Shown piece by piece: positions 57,098-64,000 of a stretch of 64,000 nucleotides of DNA. Every line of letters starts with the position of its first letter. The first letter of the stretch is position 1. Under the pieces are notes generated by a model. It did not search any database, was not told where the DNA came from, and saw only the letters and a program-made list of their open reading frames with translations. This DNA is from a virus. The translations under genes and the position numbers were made by a program. The stretch spans positions 1-64,000 of IMG/VR virus record IMGVR_UViG_3300000239_000002, one strand, 5' to 3'.

Positions 57098-57346
57098 ATG
57101 AGTATGATCAGAAGGCGGCCAAATACAGCAGTTTTTCCTACTGAAGAGGAAATGGATGTTTTTCTTACTGAAAATGTGAACCCTGGCTCTACAGTTATTA
57201 TTAAAGAGGATAAAGGTCAGTGGCGAGCCAGTTGGTGTCCAGGAACAGATATTGGAAAATATTTTCCTAATGGCGCATCAAGTGAAGATCAAATTTATTT
57301 TTACAACAGAGAAAGGTTATGGCTAGAAATTCCAGCATTTCAGTGA
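57098..57346 (+). CDS. small protein of unknown function
   Basis: 82 residues, beta pattern (STVIIKEDKGQWRASWCPG). GAGGAAAG ribosome site. Overlaps the next gene by 28 bases. Confidence 0.5.
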   Translation: MSMIRRRPNTAVFPTEEEMDVFLTENVNPGSTVIIKEDKGQWRASWCPGTDIGKYFPNGASSEDQIYFYNRERLWLEIPAFQ

Positions 57347-57489
57347 ATCCAAATACAGTAGTTACCCGCATTTGGTGGACAGTGATAGTTGTTTCAATGT
57401 GGGTTGGCATTGTTGTTGTAGCAGATCTTAACTGGCCCAGTCATATGGGTGAGCAAGGCGCATTGCTGAGGGCAATTGGCCTATTGTAA
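57319..57489 (+). CDS. small membrane protein
   Basis: 56 residues with one membrane helix (WWTVIVVSMWVGIVVVA), polar ends. Its stop and the pilin start overlap (TAATG), so the pilin is translated from the same message. Confidence 0.5.
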   Translation: MARNSSISVNPNTVVTRIWWTVIVVSMWVGIVVVADLNWPSHMGEQGALLRAIGLL

Positions 57490-58433
57490 TGAGCAAGGGG
57501 TTTACACTTATTGAATTGATGATGGTTGTTGCTATCATCGGCGTTACGGCGGCCATCGCATTGCCTGTTTATAATGGGTATGTTGCTAGGGCGCAAGTAA
57601 GCGAAGGAATTATTTTGGCATCACCAGCACGATATAGTGTAGAAGAAATGTGCCAAGTTGAAGGCAAATATCCAGCAGATAACATAGAAGCAGGATTACC
57701 AGAACCTAAACTTATAACAGGAGATTATACGGATAATATTGCAGTAAACGATGGCACTGTTATAGCAGAATTTGGCAAGGATGCGGTGAGTCAATTACAA
57801 GGGCATACAATATCATTTATACCCGATGGTTGTGGTTTGTGGAATTGTACAGCAGATGAATCTATTATGAAATATGCCCCTGCAATATGTACAGGTATAG
57901 GCAGTGGTACAATGTCTGCGGCAAGCATGTTATTGGATCCAGACAAAGGTGAAACATTTTGTAGTGCATTTTCTAAACCATTGCCGGCACGACCAGGGCA
58001 CGAAGAAGGTTGGACCCATCCGTGGGGAGCACCGGGTGCTTTTGCTTCTACATATTTGTCTAAGCCAAAAACAGGAATGACAGCAAGTGATGTTCTTAAA
58101 AGTCAATTAAACTTTGTAGGCTGTGATTCTAGTCGCGGATCTATGTATGTTAAACGCTCAGGTGATGGTGGTAAATGTCGACAAGCGAGTTGTAATAAGT
58201 CATATGACTATATGCCAGGTGGCAACGCCAAATGGGTTAGCGATTTATTAACTGAAACTCTAACAGAAATTGGTGTGGATAAAGATGATTTTAAGATTGA
58301 CATAATTTCACCCCCAGGCACAATATTGCGTGATCAAGAAGTAGAAATTGAGTATAAAGATAGTGATGGTGTATGGCAACTAGATATTATTAAAATCGGA
58401 GAACAAGGATTAGGTAAAGACTATGACTTATAA
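57489..58433 (+). CDS. type IV prepilin-like protein with C-terminal extension
   Basis: 314 residues. The N-terminus is a class III prepilin: MSKG|FTLIELMMVVAIIGVTA, with Gly before the peptidase site and Glu at mature position 5, then the PVYNGYVARAQVSEG helix. Residues 25-145 have the length and C-terminal Cys pattern (GCGLWNC...YAPAICTG) of a major pilin. A further ~165 residues, with extra Cys (FVGCDSSRG, GKCRQASC), extend beyond normal pilins. In a phage operon of tiny genes; the prepilin peptidase would be the host's. Confidence 0.82.
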   Translation: MSKGFTLIELMMVVAIIGVTAAIALPVYNGYVARAQVSEGIILASPARYSVEEMCQVEGKYPADNIEAGLPEPKLITGDYTDNIAVNDGTVIAEFGKDAVSQLQGHTISFIPDGCGLWNCTADESIMKYAPAICTGIGSGTMSAASMLLDPDKGETFCSAFSKPLPARPGHEEGWTHPWGAPGAFASTYLSKPKTGMTASDVLKSQLNFVGCDSSRGSMYVKRSGDGGKCRQASCNKSYDYMPGGNAKWVSDLLTETLTEIGVDKDDFKIDIISPPGTILRDQEVEIEYKDSDGVWQLDIIKIGEQGLGKDYDL

Positions 58434-58617
58434 AAAAAATGATTGTCCATTTCAAGTAAAAAGAAATATGGATTCTAAACAAAAAGCGTATGCTAATGAT
58501 TGGATTACTTATAATCAAAATTCTGGAAATGATGTTTACACTGGCGGCCTTTCCGTATGTCACGAGTTGGCGTCAACACTTAATACTGAATGGTTTTTCG
58601 AAAAGTACATAGGATAA
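58423..58617 (+). CDS. small protein of unknown function
   Basis: 64 residues, polar, Asn/Tyr-rich (NDWITYNQNSGNDVYTGG) with one Cys near each end. Overlaps the pilin gene by 11 bases. Confidence 0.45.
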   Translation: MTYKKNDCPFQVKRNMDSKQKAYANDWITYNQNSGNDVYTGGLSVCHELASTLNTEWFFEKYIG

Positions 58618-58623
58618 TAAATA
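58618..58623 (+). promoter_or_regulatory. late-promoter-like box
   Basis: AATAAATA context; TAAATA followed by five bases and the ATG at 58629. Confidence 0.6.
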
Positions 58624-58628
58624 CTACT

Positions 58629-58889
58629 ATGCTTATATACGCACAAATGGTAAACGCCCGTACGGAGGAAGTTTACGAAACTATCCACAAAGTGGATACG
58701 CTTAATAAAGCGATTCGTTTATGGTCAGAGTATTTTCCTAATGATGATGCAGAATACGAGATAGTTATTTCAGAATCAAGTTATGACTATATGTATGGTG
58801 ACAAGAAATTAGCGTCATTAATGAAAGTAGGAACTACGCCCGGCTATGTCTCTAAAGCATCATCCTGGTTATTACTACACGCCCAATGA
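58629..58889 (+). CDS. small protein of unknown function
   Basis: 86 residues; the start is fixed by the late box. Mixed alpha/beta pattern (YEIVISESSYDYMYG). Its end overlaps the next gene by 44 bases. Confidence 0.5.
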   Translation: MLIYAQMVNARTEEVYETIHKVDTLNKAIRLWSEYFPNDDAEYEIVISESSYDYMYGDKKLASLMKVGTTPGYVSKASSWLLLHAQ

Positions 58890-59220
58890 ATGGGCACGTT
58901 TAGGTATGACGGGCCCATTGCCAGATGAGCGCAATAAATTATTACAGAGAGAACTTGCTGAAATGAAACTTAATGAAGTAGAAGCCAAAAGAGGACCTGT
59001 TCGAAATCACGGTTGGTGTTGGAGAGTGACAGATTCAGATGGTAATGAAGGCTTTTTATGCACTAAAACTGTTGGTGTAGGTGAATGGTCACGATCTGCT
59101 CGAGGTAGAGAGCCTGGCAAACAAGTATTTTATTTTGTTAATAAGAATACTGGAAAAGAAATTGACTTTGAAAGTGAACAACAAGCGTTGGAAACATTAA
59201 CTAAAATACCTTGGGAGTAA
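58846..59220 (+). CDS. protein of unknown function
   Basis: 124 residues. Trp-rich centre (NHGWCWRVTDSDGNEGFLC) and a basic turn (SARGREPGKQVFYFV). The exact start within the overlap with the previous gene is uncertain. No recognised motif. Confidence 0.5.
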   Translation: MSLKHHPGYYYTPNEWARLGMTGPLPDERNKLLQRELAEMKLNEVEAKRGPVRNHGWCWRVTDSDGNEGFLCTKTVGVGEWSRSARGREPGKQVFYFVNKNTGKEIDFESEQQALETLTKIPWE

Positions 59221-59223
59221 TCC

Positions 59224-59409
59224 ATGAGTTGGTTATTAGTTGTAACTATGCTTGCCACTATAAACGGTGAGCAAAACGAAATGAGTATAGCAACAGAGTA
59301 CGCAAGTAGGGTAGAATGTGAGCAACAACTCACCTACCAGAAAAATACATCCATTAGTTTTATGGACATAAAATTAGAAGTTTCAGGTGAATGTGTGGAG
59401 AAAAACTAA
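59224..59409 (+). CDS. small protein with possible signal anchor
   Basis: 61 residues with a short hydrophobic N-terminus (SWLLVVTMLATI) and two Cys (VECEQ, GECVE), consistent with an exported disulfide-bonded peptide. Overlaps the next gene by 19 bases. Confidence 0.45.
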   Translation: MSWLLVVTMLATINGEQNEMSIATEYASRVECEQQLTYQKNTSISFMDIKLEVSGECVEKN

Positions 59410-59624
59410 ATAGTTGGATGGAAAATCCCTTTACCAAACATCCAAATAGCATTAACGAAACATATTTTGAGCATATGAAAAATGCTCTTAGGTTTGTTGT
59501 TGTATTGAAGTGTTTAGCATTTGCGGGATTTATTCACTCTATATTTCCATTCTGGTTTGAAAAAACTGTATCTGATGGCATTAAAGAGTTAAATCTTATT
59601 TTAGAAAAGCGGAACAAAACTTGA
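59391..59624 (+). CDS. DUF6356-family small membrane protein
   Basis: 77 residues. WMENPFTKHPNSINETYFEHMKNAL followed by a membrane stretch LAFAGFIHSIFPFWFEKT is the DUF6356 pattern (TxHP, YxxHMxxA, IHxxxPF). Paralogue-like to 12520. Inner-membrane, function unknown. Confidence 0.65.
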   Translation: MCGEKLNSWMENPFTKHPNSINETYFEHMKNALRFVVVLKCLAFAGFIHSIFPFWFEKTVSDGIKELNLILEKRNKT

Positions 59625-59649
59625 CTAAATACTAGTAATACTGTATAAT
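59621..59649 (+). promoter_or_regulatory. sigma70-like promoter
   Basis: TTGACT at 59621-59626 (overlapping the preceding stop), 17 bases, TATAAT at 59644-59649; an AGGAGG ribosome site precedes the ATG at 59682. Confidence 0.8.
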
Positions 59650-59681
59650 ATAGTACAGATTAAGACAATTAGGAGGTACCT

Positions 59682-59906
59682 ATGTATCATACTATAAATG
59701 ATGTCTTAAGTCTTGTAAATGTAATGCATACAAAGGCAAAAGAAGTAGAAAAGAAGCAATCAACAACTAAAGAAAGCAATAATGAGGCAGAAATAGACAT
59801 CTTAATGAGCGATATTGGTTATATGGCTAATTTATTAGCAGAAGAACTAAAAATCCAAGAAGAGAGTAAAAAGTGGTCACGTATCAAATCTTTAGGCAAA
59901 GACTAA
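59682..59906 (+). CDS. small helical protein
   Basis: 74 residues, charged, coiled-coil-like (KAKEVEKKQSTTKESNNEAE). Own strong promoter and ribosome site suggest abundant early product. No motif. The 158 bases after it hold no further gene; they end in a terminator. Confidence 0.55.
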   Translation: MYHTINDVLSLVNVMHTKAKEVEKKQSTTKESNNEAEIDILMSDIGYMANLLAEELKIQEESKKWSRIKSLGKD

Positions 59907-60033
59907 TAGAGAAATAACAATGAAGTATCCAAAATATAAATTTTAACAAATAGAACACTATACATAATGATAATATAGTCGACTGCGGAGGTCTTTAGGG
60001 CCTGGAAGACGTTAAAAGAGATTTACTTACATT

Positions 60034-60066
60034 AAAATGCCCGGCAACTAAACCCGGGCATTTTTT
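60034..60066. terminator. bidirectional intrinsic terminator
   Basis: Stem TGCCCGG / CCGGGCA flanked by AAAA and TTTTTT, loop of nine bases. Serves the rightward small gene and the leftward amidinotransferase gene. Confidence 0.85.
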
Positions 60067-61228
60067 ATCTAAAATAATCCTCACAATTGCCTTCTCTGTT
60101 CACGTCCAAGGTAATACAATGTAATCCACCATCCCAAAAGAAACGATGACGGAAAGGAGTAATGATATATTCTACTTTATGACGTTTAAATGCGTCTTTA
60201 ACTTGTTGTGGTGGTTCATTAGTGCAAAGTATTAGATTTTCGTTTATACTTAACATGTTGACATCAAATACTGTTTCTTCTATATAACCAACCCATTCGT
60301 CTAACCATCCTTCAACAAATTTAATCAACATGTCATTATTTTCTTCACCTTGCAACCACCATTTCCCTTTATTACTATATTTTATAGCTGTAAATCCTTT
60401 AATAACATTTGACTCGTGAGCTTGTTCTTCTAAATATATTCCTTCCCATCCAGGTACAGATTTTTTGTATTCGTTTTCCCAATCTTTCGTATGTACATAT
60501 AAACCTGGTTTAATGGGGCAAAATGCACCATCTGAATGTCCTCTTATGTCAGTATTAAATAAAGTATATTGACTAAATTCTTTATTGATCCATTTTTTTT
60601 GGAAAGATGGAAAATTATCAACTATTAATCGTTGTCCTAATCTTACTAAGCAAGGCGCGTCCATTAAATGTGTTCGTATAGTTTTAGTATGTTCTATATT
60701 CATTCCTGGTATAAATTTTCCATTGTCTTTTTTATATGCATTGTCTGTTGAATTTGATGATGTACATGGTAATACCATCTTAGTTAATTCTTTAAGTTCT
60801 TCTTTATTCATAGGTTCTAATGAATTAAAATCATCAGGGCGTTTATATGGATCGAATGTTTTGCCGTCAATTAGTAGACTAAAAATACTATCCATTTCTT
60901 CTTTATATACAAATCGATATAAGGTATTTGCTACAGTAATATATCCATCTCGTACTGCTAATGAAGGAATAGGTGGTTTTGCAGAATTGTCTATATATTC
61001 TTGTACTAATTCTACTGGAGGAGAGTCTGGTCTATATACTTTAACATTATGCTCCTCTAATACAGCACTTAAATTTAGTAAATCTTCTTCAGTTTCTGCT
61101 AGTATACGCTTCAAAGGATCACGAATGCGTAGTTCTTTTATAAAGTCAAACGATTTTTGATTATAAGAACGTCCTACTACAATTTCTTTTAATGGTTGGA
61201 AGTCGCTATGACAGTTTATTCTCATCAT
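60065..61228 (-). CDS. amidinotransferase-fold protein (AGAT-like)
   Basis: 387 residues. The catalytic set is visible: DIRGHSDGAFCPIKPG (His and Asp region) and the C-terminal nucleophile in WDGGLHCITLDVNREG (Cys near residue 373). EIVVGRSYN near the N-terminus and PCLVRLG fit the glycine amidinotransferase beta-propeller. Family members transfer an amidino group from arginine to glycine or another amine. Similar genes occur in marine cyanophages. The start overlaps the upstream gene by 23 bases. Confidence 0.85.
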   Translation of the reverse strand: MMRINCHSDFQPLKEIVVGRSYNQKSFDFIKELRIRDPLKRILAETEEDLLNLSAVLEEHNVKVYRPDSPPVELVQEYIDNSAKPPIPSLAVRDGYITVANTLYRFVYKEEMDSIFSLLIDGKTFDPYKRPDDFNSLEPMNKEELKELTKMVLPCTSSNSTDNAYKKDNGKFIPGMNIEHTKTIRTHLMDAPCLVRLGQRLIVDNFPSFQKKWINKEFSQYTLFNTDIRGHSDGAFCPIKPGLYVHTKDWENEYKKSVPGWEGIYLEEQAHESNVIKGFTAIKYSNKGKWWLQGEENNDMLIKFVEGWLDEWVGYIEETVFDVNMLSINENLILCTNEPPQQVKDAFKRHKVEYIITPFRHRFFWDGGLHCITLDVNREGNCEDYFR

Positions 61229-61898
61229 TGATAATTTTTAATAATTTTGGTGGAGTTATTTGTATGTATCTGTTTACTAATTTTTCTATTGCTTCTGTAT
61301 GAGCATCAGTTAAAGGATGATCTATTATTGTTTCTATTTCTCCAATATATTTTTCTGGAGCCTGAAAAATTGAATTATAATTAAAAAGATTATCTATTTT
61401 ATCAAATTCTCTAATAATTTTTAATTGTTTTTCTTTATATATTATTTTTTCATTTTTAATGACTTTGTGGTTAATATTATCATGAGTTCTAAAAGGCACA
61501 TTTCCCTTTTCATAACATGCTCTTGTTCTAGCTTTATTAGACATTAATAAAAATATATTAGTAGTATGTTTAGAAGAAAGTCTTGCCAAATTTTGTATAT
61601 TTCCAAATGCCACTGGTGTTGTTCTATTTTCTTCAGGTCCATGCATGTTTATCCACCATGCTGTGCAATATGGATTTTCTTTATATACATTTTCATGAAA
61701 TATCCATCCAGCCAGGGGTTGATTTTTTTCATTACGAATTGTGCAATAATTATCTTTTAATTTTTTCGGAAAACATGCTAATGCGGTAGGAAGTAGTGTA
61801 TAGTCATGAGCTAGTGCTAATAACCAACTAACAATAACACCTCCTGATCCAGGAAAATAAAAGATAGAATATTTGAGTTTATCTCTGTCTGACGACAT
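61206..61898 (-). CDS. sulfotransferase-like P-loop protein
   Basis: 230 residues. A P-loop-like start YFPGSGGVIVSWLLAL (about residue 14) resembles the PAPS site of sulfotransferases; IFLLMSNKARTRACYEKG may be the 3'-phosphate segment. Catalytic residues are unclear. Coupled to the amidinotransferase gene, so the pair may modify one product. Confidence 0.45.
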   Translation of the reverse strand: MSSDRDKLKYSIFYFPGSGGVIVSWLLALAHDYTLLPTALACFPKKLKDNYCTIRNEKNQPLAGWIFHENVYKENPYCTAWWINMHGPEENRTTPVAFGNIQNLARLSSKHTTNIFLLMSNKARTRACYEKGNVPFRTHDNINHKVIKNEKIIYKEKQLKIIREFDKIDNLFNYNSIFQAPEKYIGEIETIIDHPLTDAHTEAIEKLVNRYIQITPPKLLKIINDENKLS

Positions 61899-61904
61899 TT
61901 AAAA

Positions 61905-63092
61905 TTAGTCTTCTTGTAATTCTTCTAGTAATACAGTTATATTTAATGAAAATGTTTGTGGACCATCTCTATTTTCGGTTATGCGATCCACTTTGAATAC
62001 AACTTTGTCACCTGGCTTTTTTTGAGTAAACCAGATAAAGAAATCATATGTTGTATTAATTGGCACATCATCAGCATATGTGATAATGTCTTCTGGTAAT
62101 AAGTCTGAACGACTTGCTGGCGATTCGTCTGATAGTTCATCAACAATAATACCTATATCATCACCTGGCCGGTTTCTCACAGACATACCCATACGTGGAC
62201 GTCTTACACGTTTATATACGCGCAATTCTTCAACAACGTGTTTTGCTAGATCACTTCTAACTGCGAAATTAAGACCTGAATCTACAGGATTGCCTTCTTC
62301 TGATTGACCAATTAACATTACATTAACACCAACAACTTCACCATGCATATTAAACAACGGACCACCGCTGTTGCCTGGATTTACTGAAGTGTCAGTTTGG
62401 ATTAACCATTGCCATGGTGAAGAAATACGTCTGCGTGGATGACTCAATATGCCTTCAGTTACTGTCCAATATAAACCATGTGGATGTCCAATAGCAAATA
62501 GTTTTTCGCCTAGTGTCCAATTATCTGTATTAGTAAATTTTAATGGTTCAATTGCGTTAGAATTTTCATCAGGATCGATAATTTCTAGTATGGCAAGATC
62601 TGTTTTTTCATCAAATGCTATAACTCTTGCTTTATACTGTTTATATTTGAATGAATATAATGTAATAATATATTCATCTGCAACACCTTTTTCAATAACA
62701 TGGTGATTTGTTAAAATAACATTCTTACTAACAAAAAACCCAGTTCCTTGCCCCATAGGTGATAAATGGTTATTTATTTTTGTAAATTTAAGTGATCCTT
62801 CTTCTAGAAATTCATCTACTGAGTTATCATCTTCGGGAGTTTTTTCTTCTGGTTTAGGTGTGGTTCGTTCAACAGAGCCTGGTGCGGCTTCTTTTACACC
62901 CATTGATGTAATTATTACAACACTATTAATAACTTGTGGTACTAATTGTTCAGTTGTTTGATAACTTTGTGAAGTTAAATTAGTATTAGCTGCCCAGGAC
63001 CATGTAGCGTTACGGTCACCAGCACTAGACACGGAACCAAAAAATAACAAACTTGCTCCGATAATAGAATTGGCAATAGCGCGTAATAGCAT
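61905..63092 (-). CDS. DegP/HtrA-family periplasmic serine protease with one PDZ domain
   Basis: 395 residues. Signal-like N-terminus (ANSIIGASLLFFGSVSSAG). The trypsin-like core has His in ILTNHHVIEKG, Asp in KTDLAILEI and Ser in VNPGNSGGPLFN. A single PDZ domain follows (RMGMSVRNRPGDDIGIIVDELS). Length matches DegS/HtrA forms with one PDZ. It would act in the periplasm, either degrading misfolded envelope proteins or cutting a host regulator. GGGAG ribosome site in a TAAATA-containing leader. Confidence 0.9.
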   Translation of the reverse strand: MLLRAIANSIIGASLLFFGSVSSAGDRNATWSWAANTNLTSQSYQTTEQLVPQVINSVVIITSMGVKEAAPGSVERTTPKPEEKTPEDDNSVDEFLEEGSLKFTKINNHLSPMGQGTGFFVSKNVILTNHHVIEKGVADEYIITLYSFKYKQYKARVIAFDEKTDLAILEIIDPDENSNAIEPLKFTNTDNWTLGEKLFAIGHPHGLYWTVTEGILSHPRRRISSPWQWLIQTDTSVNPGNSGGPLFNMHGEVVGVNVMLIGQSEEGNPVDSGLNFAVRSDLAKHVVEELRVYKRVRRPRMGMSVRNRPGDDIGIIVDELSDESPASRSDLLPEDIITYADDVPINTTYDFFIWFTQKKPGDKVVFKVDRITENRDGPQTFSLNITVLLEELQED

Positions 63093-63174
63093 ATAAAAGC
63101 TCCCTTCTATATTTATTTACACTAAATCATACAGGTATTAAACTACGTGGTTAAATAATTCATGTATTTTTTAA

Positions 63175-63180
63175 TAAATA
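63175..63180 (+). promoter_or_regulatory. late-promoter-like box
   Basis: AATAAATA context; TAAATA followed by five bases and the ATG at 63186. Confidence 0.6.
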
Positions 63181-63185
63181 TGATT

Positions 63186-64000
63186 ATGGCAAAACAAGTA
63201 ATCAATATTGGTGCGTTAGCAAATGATGGCACTGGCGATACGCTAAGAGCGGCATTTGATAAAGTTAATGATAATTTTTCTGAAGCATATCTTTTTGATG
63301 TTAACCAATTATCCGATGTAGATACATCTGCTAATGGTGGTTTGGCGAATGGTAAAGTACTTGCCTATGATAGTTCATCTGGTAAATTTGAACCATCCTC
63401 ATTAGTTTACGCTTCTAATTTAACTGACTTAGCAGATGTAGTAATTACAGCAGGCGCCGCAGGCGAAGTAATAAGACACAATGGTACCAATTGGGTAGAT
63501 GCAGTATTAACAACTTCAGATGTTAATGAAGGTACTAATCTCTATTATACAGATGCAAGAGCAGATGCAAGAGCACAATTAAAGATAACTACTTTAATTG
63601 ATGGTGCTCCCGCCGCATTAGATACACTAAATGAACTAGCCGCCGCAGTTAATGATGATGCTGGTTATGCCGCAACAATAACATCAGCATTAGCAGGCAA
63701 AGAGTCAACAATTACAGCAGGATCCATAGCACAATACTGGAGAGGCGACAAATCCTTTCAACCATTAGACACAAGTAATGTAACAGAAAACACAAACCTT
63801 TATTATACAAATGTACGAGCAGACGCTCGCATTGCCGCCGCTAATATTGGTGATTTAAATAATGTAAACACAGCAGGTGTAGGTGCTAATAAGGCATTGA
63901 AATATAATAGTGGCACTAGTGTATTTGAAGTAGTTGATTATACATTAGCTGCATTAACTGATGTTACTATTACTTCCGCCGCCAGTGGTGATATTTTAAA
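63186..64000 (+). CDS. tail-fibre-like protein, N-terminal part (runs off the window)
   Basis: At least 271 residues. The start MAKQVINIGALANDGTGD then LRAAFDKVNDNF is the well-known N-terminus of marine myovirus fibre proteins. Repeat units follow: VNEGTNLYYTDARADARAQ, LDTLNELAAAVNDDAGY and VTENTNLYYTNVRADARI, typical of elongated trimeric fibres. The late-type box five bases upstream fits a virion gene. An ATG six bases earlier is in frame. Confidence 0.85.
   Translation, partial: MAKQVINIGALANDGTGDTLRAAFDKVNDNFSEAYLFDVNQLSDVDTSANGGLANGKVLAYDSSSGKFEPSSLVYASNLTDLADVVITAGAAGEVIRHNGTNWVDAVLTTSDVNEGTNLYYTDARADARAQLKITTLIDGAPAALDTLNELAAAVNDDAGYAATITSALAGKESTITAGSIAQYWRGDKSFQPLDTSNVTENTNLYYTNVRADARIAAANIGDLNNVNTAGVGANKALKYNSGTSVFEVVDYTLAALTDVTITSAASGDIL

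Noticed and set aside
59907-60033. A small regulatory RNA between the small helical gene and the terminator
   Set aside because: Only the terminator hairpin is clear; no promoter or conserved fold could be shown apart from the gene's own transcript.
1-64000. A bacterial chromosome segment rather than a phage
   Set aside because: EF-G, PRPP synthetase, DegP and PrkA are bacterial-type, but the dense overlapping small unknown genes, dispersed tRNA array with HNH genes, fibre genes, T4-type late boxes and capsid-targeting leaders point to a phage. Capsid and terminase genes outside the window would settle it.
1-64000. CRISPR array or insertion sequence
   Set aside because: No series of evenly spaced repeats, no transposase and no terminal inverted repeats were found; the repeats seen are short coding or promoter duplications.

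Overview
The window reads as part of a very large, AT-rich (mostly A/T-ending codons) tailed-phage genome of the T4-like marine myovirus kind. Four things support this: densely packed, often overlapping genes, many of them small and unrecognised; tail-fibre-like genes at 14350 and at the right edge; fifteen tRNA genes, most in one array interrupted by an HNH endonuclease; and boxes of the form NATAAATA (the T4/cyanophage late-promoter word) in front of many genes. Several N-termini also look like T4 capsid-targeting peptides ending in a prohead-protease site. The host should be Gram-negative: the phage carries lipoproteins, an outer-membrane-type C-terminus, a DegP-like protease, an SbmA/BacA transporter piece and a type IV prepilin. 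No capsid, portal, terminase or polymerase gene is visible, so the assignment rests on context.

Layout. 1-7680: transporter fragment, then a dense two-strand cassette of tailoring enzymes (methyltransferase, aminotransferase fold, kinase-like protein, five 2-oxoglutarate/Fe oxygenases, sulfotransferase-like protein, probable acyltransferase, radical SAM enzyme). 7690-13500: a sixth oxygenase behind a duplicated promoter, nucleotidyltransferase-cupin, zinc ribbon, HAD phosphatase, A-type Fe-S carrier, glycosyltransferase-like protein and small genes. 13500-19500: methyltransferase-like protein, tail fibre, secreted glycosidase-like/outer-membrane protein, SET domain protein, radical SAM enzyme. 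19500-22600: MscS-like protein and two proteins with head-targeting leaders. 22600-30300: a PrkA-YeaH-SpoVR stress module with an inserted HNH gene, then full-length EF-G. 30300-42600: small genes, B12-type radical SAM enzyme, lipoprotein, SpeD, second A-type carrier, haem-oxygenase-like diiron protein, ATP-dependent DNA ligase. 42600-47850: SWIM protein, zinc metallopeptidase, PRPP synthetase, surface-antigen lipoprotein and the tRNA array. 47860-55990: more oxygenases, methyltransferases, GNAT, glutathione peroxidase, radical SAM, HNH, glycosyltransferase-like protein. 56000-59900: a run of tiny genes containing a LysW-like zinc ribbon and a type IV pilin. 60060-64000: amidinotransferase, sulfotransferase-like protein, DegP-like protease and the start of another tail fibre.

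Three themes recur. First, an exceptional load of iron enzymes (eight 2OG oxygenases, four radical SAM proteins, one diiron candidate) together with two A-type Fe-S carriers. Second, envelope remodelling by exported proteins. Third, host-stress and translation takeover (PrkA/YeaH/SpoVR, EF-G, tRNAs, PRPP synthetase, SpeD). Sequence-level signals that no gene call explains: a rigid NATAAATA-N5-ATG arrangement implying leaderless late mRNAs, sigma70-like promoters placed so that transcription would start at the ATG, and strong avoidance of GCWGC at Ala-Ala codon pairs.
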